From JACDDK01 sp038198445 (GTDB taxonomy: Bacteria; Actinomycetota; Rubrobacteria; Rubrobacterales; Rubrobacteraceae): a stretch of DNA of 11,514 bases. The stretch covers positions 1-11,514 of the forward strand of contig JBBPZZ010000068.1 of assembly GCA_038198445.1 (NCBI GenBank). The letters are read 5' to 3'. The position numbers and the translations under genes are program-made. How positions within the stretch are numbered: position 1 is the stretch's first letter; each line of letters opens with the position of its first letter. Under the pieces are notes generated by a model. That model was not told the origin of the DNA. It searched no databases and saw nothing but the letters and a program-made list of their open reading frames with translations. Positions 6,619 to 11,514 of the stretch are shown in pieces.

Positions 6619-7316
6619 ACGAGGAGAAGGGAACGCGCCAGGACAAGAAGCGCAACCTGGTCAGGCTCGCGGGCATCGGCCTGGCCCTGGTGATCGTCAT
6701 CGTGGTTGCGCGTCTCACCGGGATAACGGAATACATCAGCCTGGACGGACTCAACAGACTTCGGGACTGGATCCTCGGCTTTGGTCTCATCGCTCCCATA
6801 GTCTTTATCGTCCTCTACGCGGCCGCCGCCCTCGCCTTCCTGCCCGGCACGCCGCTCTCTCTGCTGGCCGGGCTGGTGTTCGGCCCGGTCTTCGGCACGC
6901 TCTGGGTGGTGATCGGCGCGACGATAGGCGCGACGCTGGCGTTCCTGGTCGGACGCTACGCGGCGCGGGGGCTCGTGGAGGGTTGGACGGCGAGCAACGC
7001 GCGGGTACGGAAGCTGGACGAAGGAGTAGAGAAGCAGGGCTGGCGGATGCTGCTCATCACCCGGCTCGTGCCGCTCTTCCCATTCAACCTCCAGAACTTC
7101 GCCTACGGCCTGACCAAGATCGGTCTCGGCGTCTACGTGCTGCTCACCGCCATCTGCATAATCCCCGGAGCCGCCGTATACACCTTCGCGGGCGGCTCCC
7201 TGGCAAATGCCAAAGAGGATTTGACCAGGACCTTCGTCTACCTGGGAATAGCGGCGGTGCTCTTCGTCATCATCTCCCTGATACCCGGCTGGCTCCGCAA
7301 GAGGAACCAGGTGTAA
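6615..7316 (+). CDS. TVP38/TMEM64 (VTT domain, DedA-like) membrane protein
   Basis: This is a 233-residue integral membrane protein. A basic cytoplasmic N-terminus is followed by a hydrophobic segment near 17-34, another near 56-75, and the VTT core. The core has the re-entrant-loop pattern FLPGTPLSLLAGLVFGPVFG (about 76-95), GATIGATLAFLVGRY and the conserved R-x-V-P-x-F-P-F-N stretch (RLVPLFPFNLQNFAYGL). It continues with a PGAAVYTFAGG segment, and a last membrane segment precedes a basic tail. Relatives are implicated in lipid scrambling or small-molecule flux across the inner membrane; the substrate here is not predictable. The ATG overlaps the stop of the preceding oxidoreductase by four bases, with TAAGGT six bases upstream, so the two are almost certainly co-translated. 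Confidence 0.92.
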   Translation: MNEEKGTRQDKKRNLVRLAGIGLALVIVIVVARLTGITEYISLDGLNRLRDWILGFGLIAPIVFIVLYAAAALAFLPGTPLSLLAGLVFGPVFGTLWVVIGATIGATLAFLVGRYAARGLVEGWTASNARVRKLDEGVEKQGWRMLLITRLVPLFPFNLQNFAYGLTKIGLGVYVLLTAICIIPGAAVYTFAGGSLANAKEDLTRTFVYLGIAAVLFVIISLIPGWLRKRNQV

Positions 7317-7385
7317 AAGTGACGTCCGCGACCCCGAATCCCGAATCCGACCGAGAGAACGCCGCGTAGAGGAGCCTGACACCAA

Positions 7386-8774
7386 ATGAAGACCATACCT
7401 CCCTCGGAAGATACCCAACTGGGTCCCGAACAGCTAGCCACGCAAGCAGAGAAGGTTATACGCGGCAACGACATGGGAGGCTGGACCAAGGCCGCGCCGG
7501 ACCTCTACCCGCACCAGTGGAGTTGGGACTCAGCTTTCATAGCCGTCGGCATCGCCCACTACGACACCCGCCGCGCCGCGCAAGAGATCCGGACCCTCCT
7601 CGACCACCAGTGGAGGAACGGGAAGGTCCCCCACATCGTCTTCAACACCGACGCTCCGCCGGAGAGTTATTTTCCCGGCCCCGAGCACTGGGCCAGCGCC
7701 GCCGCTGACGCCCCCGACGCTCCGCCGAAACCGGCGACCACCAGCGGCCTGTGTCAGCCGCCGGTCCACGCCATCGCCGTCCGCCGTATCCTGGAAGTCG
7801 CGGAAAGACAAGGCGCGGATACCACCGAAGTGCAAGAGTTCCTGCGTGAGGTCTATCCAAAGCTCTTCGCCTGGCACCGCTACCTGGCTACTTACAGAGA
7901 CCCCGAAGAGTGCGGGCTCGTAACCATCTACCATCCCTGGGAGAGCGGCACGGACAACTCCCCGCGCTGGCACGCCGCCCTGCAGCGGGTCGAGGTCGGG
8001 GAAATGCCTGAATACGAGCGACGCGACCTTCAGCACGTCCCGGACCCCTCGGAGAGGCCCACCCAAGAAATCTACGACCGCTTTATCTGGCTCGTGGAGC
8101 TCATAAAGCGGTCTGGCTGCGACGAGGCTACTGTCTACGACACCAATCCCTTTTTAGTCAAGGACGTGCTGATGAGCGCCATCCTGGTCCGCGCCAACGA
8201 GGCTCTGCTGGAGATAGGAGATCTCATCGGAGCGCCGGATGAGGACCGCGCTACTCTTCGGCACTGGATAGAGCGCGGCCGCCGGGGAGTGGAGGAACGC
8301 TGGGACGCCGACCTCGGCCTCTGCCTCGACTACGACCTGCGCGATAAGTCGCCGCTCAAGATTCGCACCATCGCCGGCCTATCCCCCCTCATAGTCGGTA
8401 CCACGGATCCAAACCTGCGTCAGCCCCTGCTGCATACCCTCGATTCGGCGTTGTTCGCGGGCCATCAGGACTTGCGCTGGCCGCTGCCCCCGAGCACCAG
8501 CCCGGAGGAGCCCAGGTTCCACCCTCGTAGCTACTGGCGCGGTCCTGTCTGGTCGGTCATGAACTGGCTGCTGTGGTGGTCGCTGGAACGTTCCGGCGAG
8601 CGCGAAAGAGCTGCCCGGCTCAGAAGATGCGGCCTCGCCCAACTCGCGGGCGGGAGCTTCGGAGAATACTACGAACCTTTCACCGGCGAGCCTCTAGGTT
8701 CCGACCAGCAGTCATGGACCGCCGCCGTCGCCCTGGACTGGCTGGCGAACGAGGAGGTGTCCGAAGTCTCATGA
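7386..8774 (+). CDS. GH63-type glycosidase, likely glucosylglycerate/mannosylglycerate hydrolase
   Basis: The 462-residue protein is an (alpha/alpha)6-barrel glycosidase of the MGH1-like/GH63 type. It probably hydrolyses the compatible solutes glucosylglycerate or mannosylglycerate to hexose plus glycerate. Motifs are YPHQWSWDSAFIAVG (41-55), QPPVHA (124-129), HPWESGTDNSP (183-193, with Asp190 the probable general acid), SYWRGPVWSVMNWLLWW (382-398) and FGEYYEPFTGE (425-435, with Glu427 the probable base). These roles are assigned by analogy with characterised Thermus, Rubrobacter and Mycobacterium enzymes recalled from family knowledge. No signal peptide is present, so it acts in the cytoplasm. 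The ATG is preceded by AGAGGAG at 7368-7374. The end overlaps the GH15 gene by four bases. Trehalase or another GH63 specificity is possible. Confidence 0.8.
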   Translation: MKTIPPSEDTQLGPEQLATQAEKVIRGNDMGGWTKAAPDLYPHQWSWDSAFIAVGIAHYDTRRAAQEIRTLLDHQWRNGKVPHIVFNTDAPPESYFPGPEHWASAAADAPDAPPKPATTSGLCQPPVHAIAVRRILEVAERQGADTTEVQEFLREVYPKLFAWHRYLATYRDPEECGLVTIYHPWESGTDNSPRWHAALQRVEVGEMPEYERRDLQHVPDPSERPTQEIYDRFIWLVELIKRSGCDEATVYDTNPFLVKDVLMSAILVRANEALLEIGDLIGAPDEDRATLRHWIERGRRGVEERWDADLGLCLDYDLRDKSPLKIRTIAGLSPLIVGTTDPNLRQPLLHTLDSALFAGHQDLRWPLPPSTSPEEPRFHPRSYWRGPVWSVMNWLLWWSLERSGERERAARLRRCGLAQLAGGSFGEYYEPFTGEPLGSDQQSWTAAVALDWLANEEVSEVS

Positions 8775-10591
8775 CTTACCAACCCATAGAGAACTACGGG
8801 ATCGTCGGTGACATGCACAGTGTGGCCCTGGTGGGCATGGACGGGTCGATAGACTGGCTGTGCTTCCCGCACTTCAACTCCCCGAGCGTCTTCGCGGCTA
8901 TCCTCGATGATGAGATAGGCGGGCGTTTCAAGATCTCTCCCGTAGAAGATGGAGAAAACCGCAAGCAGCTCTACTGGCCGGATACCAACGTCCTCATTAC
9001 GCGTTTCTTCACGCCGGACGGGGTTGGCGAGATCACGGACTACATGCCGGTCGGTGTCCCGGCGAACGGTCACGGCTACCATCAGTTGATCCGGCGCGTC
9101 AGGGTGGTTCGCGGGGAGATGACCTTCCGGATGGAATGTACGCCGGCCTTCGATTACGCTCGCGCCGAACACGAGACCGAGATCACCGCCGAAGGCGCAT
9201 GCTTCCACGCTCCACAACTCAACCTGGGACTATCGACGCAGATCCCCCTGGAACCCAACGGCGCCGGCGTTCTCGCCGAGTTCACCCTGCAAGAAGAGGA
9301 AACAACGGTGTTCGTGCTCCAGGAAGTCGAAGGCAAGGCCGGCTGCGGAGTCTCGTTCTCCGAGTCCGAGGAAGAGGAACTTTTCAAAGAGACCGTGGAT
9401 TACTGGCGTCACTGGCTCTCAAATTGCACCTACACGGGGCGCTGGCGCGAGATGGTCCGCCGGTCGGCGCTGGCGCTGAAGCTGCTCACCTTCGAGCCCA
9501 CGGGCGCGATAGTCGCGGCCCCCACGTGCAGCCTGCCGGAGAGCCTGGGCGGCGAGCGCAACTGGGACTACCGCTACACCTGGCTACGCGACGCGGCCTT
9601 CACCCTGTACGGCCTGCTCCGCATCGGGTTCACCGAGGAGGCGGCCCGGTTCATGGACTGGATCGACAACCGTTGCAAGGACTCCGGGTCCGACGGCTCG
9701 CTGCAACTCATGTACGGGATAGACGGGAGCAGCGACCTGACCGAGGAGACGTTGGACCATCTCGACGGCTACCGCGGTTCGAAGCCGGTCCGGATCGGGA
9801 ACGGCGCCTACGACCAGTTGCAGCTAGACATCTACGGTGAGCTGATGGACGCCGTCTACCTGTACAACAAGTACGGAGACCCAATCTCCTACGACTTGTG
9901 GACCCGTCTCCGGGTCCTCATCAACTGGGTCTGCGACAACTGGCAGCGCAAGGACGAAGGCATATGGGAGATTCGGGGCGGACAGCGCCACTTCGTGTAC
10001 TCGAAGCTCATGTGCTGGGTCGCCGTGGACCGGGGTCTCAGGCTGGCCTCCAAACGTTCGTTCCCCGCCGACCGCGAGCGGTGGCTAACGGTGCGGGATG
10101 AGATCTACGAGGAGATCATGGACAAGGGGTGGAACGCCGAACAAAAGGCGTTCGTGCAATCTTACGACGACGACACCCTGGACGCCTCGAACCTGATCAT
10201 GCCGCTGGTGTTCTTCCTTTCCCCGAACGATCCCCGGATGCTAGGCACGCTCGACTCTATCAACCGATCTCCCAGAGAGGGCGGGCTTGTCACGGGCGGC
10301 CTCGTGTACCGCTACGACGTGGATAAGTCGGCGGACGGCCTCACGGGAGAAGAAGGTACGTTCAGTCTGTGTACGTTCTGGCTCGTCGAGGCGCTGACGC
10401 GGGCCGGCAGGGTCGATGATGCCCGGCTCATCTTCGAGCAGATGCTCGGCTACTCCAATCACCTGGGTCTGTACGCCGAGGAGATCGGCCCCGGCGGCGA
10501 GGCGCTGGGCAACTTCCCGCAGGCTTTTACGCACCTGACCCTCATCAGCGCCGCATTCAACCTCGACCGCGCCCTGGGCGCCGGTAACTAG
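8771..10591 (+). CDS. Glycoside hydrolase family 15 (glucoamylase/trehalase-like)
   Basis: This is a 606-residue intracellular GH15 enzyme; the family releases beta-glucose from alpha-glucosides with inversion. The N-terminal beta-sandwich begins at once with PIENYGIVGDMHSVALVGMD and GSIDWLCFPHFNSPSVFAAI, as in bacterial GH15 proteins. The (alpha/alpha)6 catalytic domain starts near 225, with ALALKLLTFEPTGAIVAAPT and GGERNWDYRYTWLRDA (260-275). The likely general acid is Glu400 in DEGIWEIRGG and the likely base is Glu570 or Glu571 in YAEEIGP; GNFPQAFTHLTLI follows. I chose ATG 8771 over the upstream in-frame ATG at 8573. It matches the family N-terminus, overlaps the previous stop as ATGA, and has GAGGAGGTG 11 bases upstream at 8751-8759. 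Candidate substrates are trehalose, maltooligosaccharides or glycogen fragments. The sequence alone does not decide; mycobacterial trehalase belongs to this family. Confidence 0.92.
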   Translation: MTYQPIENYGIVGDMHSVALVGMDGSIDWLCFPHFNSPSVFAAILDDEIGGRFKISPVEDGENRKQLYWPDTNVLITRFFTPDGVGEITDYMPVGVPANGHGYHQLIRRVRVVRGEMTFRMECTPAFDYARAEHETEITAEGACFHAPQLNLGLSTQIPLEPNGAGVLAEFTLQEEETTVFVLQEVEGKAGCGVSFSESEEEELFKETVDYWRHWLSNCTYTGRWREMVRRSALALKLLTFEPTGAIVAAPTCSLPESLGGERNWDYRYTWLRDAAFTLYGLLRIGFTEEAARFMDWIDNRCKDSGSDGSLQLMYGIDGSSDLTEETLDHLDGYRGSKPVRIGNGAYDQLQLDIYGELMDAVYLYNKYGDPISYDLWTRLRVLINWVCDNWQRKDEGIWEIRGGQRHFVYSKLMCWVAVDRGLRLASKRSFPADRERWLTVRDEIYEEIMDKGWNAEQKAFVQSYDDDTLDASNLIMPLVFFLSPNDPRMLGTLDSINRSPREGGLVTGGLVYRYDVDKSADGLTGEEGTFSLCTFWLVEALTRAGRVDDARLIFEQMLGYSNHLGLYAEEIGPGGEALGNFPQAFTHLTLISAAFNLDRALGAGN

Positions 10592-10607
10592 AGATAAGGA
10601 GATAACC

Positions 10608-11514
10608 ATGACAGAAGCAAGGAACGAGTACGGTGTGGTAGGCCTGGGCAAGATGGGTGGGAACCTCGCCCTGCAAGCCCTGGAGAAAGGCATTCGCGTG
10701 GTCGGCTCCACACGCTACGGCGCTCCGAAGGACATGCTCGATGCCGGTCTGGTCGAGGTCGGTTCCTTCGAGGAGCTAAAGGCGCAACTCTCACCTCCGC
10801 GAGCGGTCTTTCTATACATCCCGGCGGGACCGGCGGTGGATGAGGTCCTCGACGGTCTCGCCGAGCAGCTCGACGAGGGCGACATCCTCGTGGACGGCGG
10901 CAACTCGTACTGGGGCAACTCGATCCGACGCCACCACCGCCTCAAGGAACAAGGCATCCAATTCGTAGATCTCGGGACGAGCGGCGGCACCGACGGCGCG
11001 CGCAACGGTGCCTGTTTCATGGCGGGCGGCGAGCAGGAGGCGATCTTGCGGATCGAACCCATACTCAAGGAACTCGCGGTGGAGGGCGGCTACGTCCACG
11101 CCGGACCGCCAGGCGCGGGCCACTTCACGAAGCTCGTCCATAACGGGATAGAGTTCGGAATGCTCCAGGCCATCGGGGAGGGCGTGGACCTCCTGGAGCG
11201 CTACCGGGACGACCTCGACATCGCGGAAGTCCTGCGCTGTTATCGTCACGGGTCGGTGATCCGGTCCTGGCTCATGGACCTGATGGAGGAGGCCTACCGC
11301 TCCGAAGGCGGAACGGACGGCATACCCGCCTACGTCGAAGACACGGGCGAAGTGAACTGGCTGGTGGACGACGCTCTGCACATGGAGGTTCCAGTACCGG
11401 TCATCTCGCAGTCGGTAATGCAACTCGTCGCCTCACGCGACGACCAGAAGAACGGGTCCCGCGCCATCGCCATGATGCGTCACGGGTTCGGCGGTCACCC
11501 CTACGGCTCCGACG
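10608..11514 (+). CDS. gnd: 6-phosphogluconate dehydrogenase (decarboxylating), short form, truncated by window end
   Basis: The enzyme oxidatively decarboxylates 6-phosphogluconate to ribulose 5-phosphate in the pentose phosphate pathway, reducing NAD(P)+. The 302 residues visible show a Rossmann motif GVVGLGKMG (9-17), LVDGGNSYW (94-102), substrate-binding GTSGGTDGARNGA (123-135) and the catalytic GHFTKLVHNGIEFGM (171-185, with Lys175 and Asn179). SVIRSWLMDL and a C-terminal HGFGGH near 292-297 follow. It is the roughly 300-residue type (YqeC-like) and not the 470-residue E. coli type, so only a few residues are probably missing at the window end. The loop after the second Rossmann strand reads GSTR without the acidic residue of NAD-dependent enzymes, hinting at NADP use. 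AAGGAG six bases upstream fixes the ATG. It lies 16 bases after the GH15 stop, so it is probably in the same transcript. Confidence 0.95.
   Translation, partial: MTEARNEYGVVGLGKMGGNLALQALEKGIRVVGSTRYGAPKDMLDAGLVEVGSFEELKAQLSPPRAVFLYIPAGPAVDEVLDGLAEQLDEGDILVDGGNSYWGNSIRRHHRLKEQGIQFVDLGTSGGTDGARNGACFMAGGEQEAILRIEPILKELAVEGGYVHAGPPGAGHFTKLVHNGIEFGMLQAIGEGVDLLERYRDDLDIAEVLRCYRHGSVIRSWLMDLMEEAYRSEGGTDGIPAYVEDTGEVNWLVDDALHMEVPVPVISQSVMQLVASRDDQKNGSRAIAMMRHGFGGHPYGSD

Noticed and set aside
7333..7346. CCCGAAT tandem pair between the VTT and GH63 genes
   Set aside because: Only two seven-base copies in a 69-base gap; it can be chance and shows no link to a known regulatory element.
6516..7418. Minus-strand open frame of 300 codons across the VTT gene
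   Set aside because: It is antisense to a well-supported membrane protein gene, and its translation is charged, repetitive and matches no fold I recognise.
8573..8770. N-terminal extension of the GH15 protein from an upstream in-frame ATG
   Set aside because: The 66 extra residues are Arg-rich and overlap the end of the GH63 gene. The family N-terminus begins precisely at the ATG at 8771, which has a strong ribosome site.

Overview
This is a GC-rich window of ordinary chromosomal metabolism with an insertion-sequence scar at its left edge. The mix of genes suggests a deep-branching actinobacterium, with Rubrobacter as the best guess. The reasons are a glucosyl/mannosylglycerate hydrolase-like GH63 enzyme, separate bacterial-type accA and accD genes, and a transposase start resembling IS701-family enzymes. 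The assignment is an inference; no rRNA or taxonomic marker is present.

Left edge (1-508). The first 24 codons of a transposase run leftward off the window behind a near-perfect ribosome binding site. They abut the C-terminal half of an EAL-domain c-di-GMP phosphodiesterase that has lost its start and its EAL signature. This looks like a signalling gene broken by an IS.

Minus-strand operon (563-4988), transcribed right to left: trpF, trpB, trpA, accD, accA. The genes overlap or nearly touch. They encode the last steps of tryptophan synthesis and both carboxyltransferase subunits of acetyl-CoA carboxylase. Four of the five appear to start with GTG.

A 166-bp divergent intergenic region (4989-5154) separates this operon from a plus-strand series (5155-11514). 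That series holds a flavin disulfide oxidoreductase of the dihydrolipoamide dehydrogenase/mercuric reductase family and a four-base-overlapping VTT (TVP38/DedA-like) membrane protein. Next come a GH63-type glycosidase, a four-base-overlapping GH15 glucoamylase/trehalase-like enzyme, and a short-form 6-phosphogluconate dehydrogenase cut by the window end close to its natural C-terminus. The last three plausibly release glucose from compatible solutes or storage glucans and feed it to the oxidative pentose phosphate pathway, producing NADPH. The tight packing suggests co-transcription.

I saw no tRNA, rRNA, CRISPR array, prophage or clearly new defence-type system. The points most worth a second look are the IS/EAL junction, the uncertain accD start (possibly ATT), the oxidoreductase-VTT pair, the glycosidase-gnd module, and the altered cofactor-binding loop of the 6-phosphogluconate dehydrogenase.
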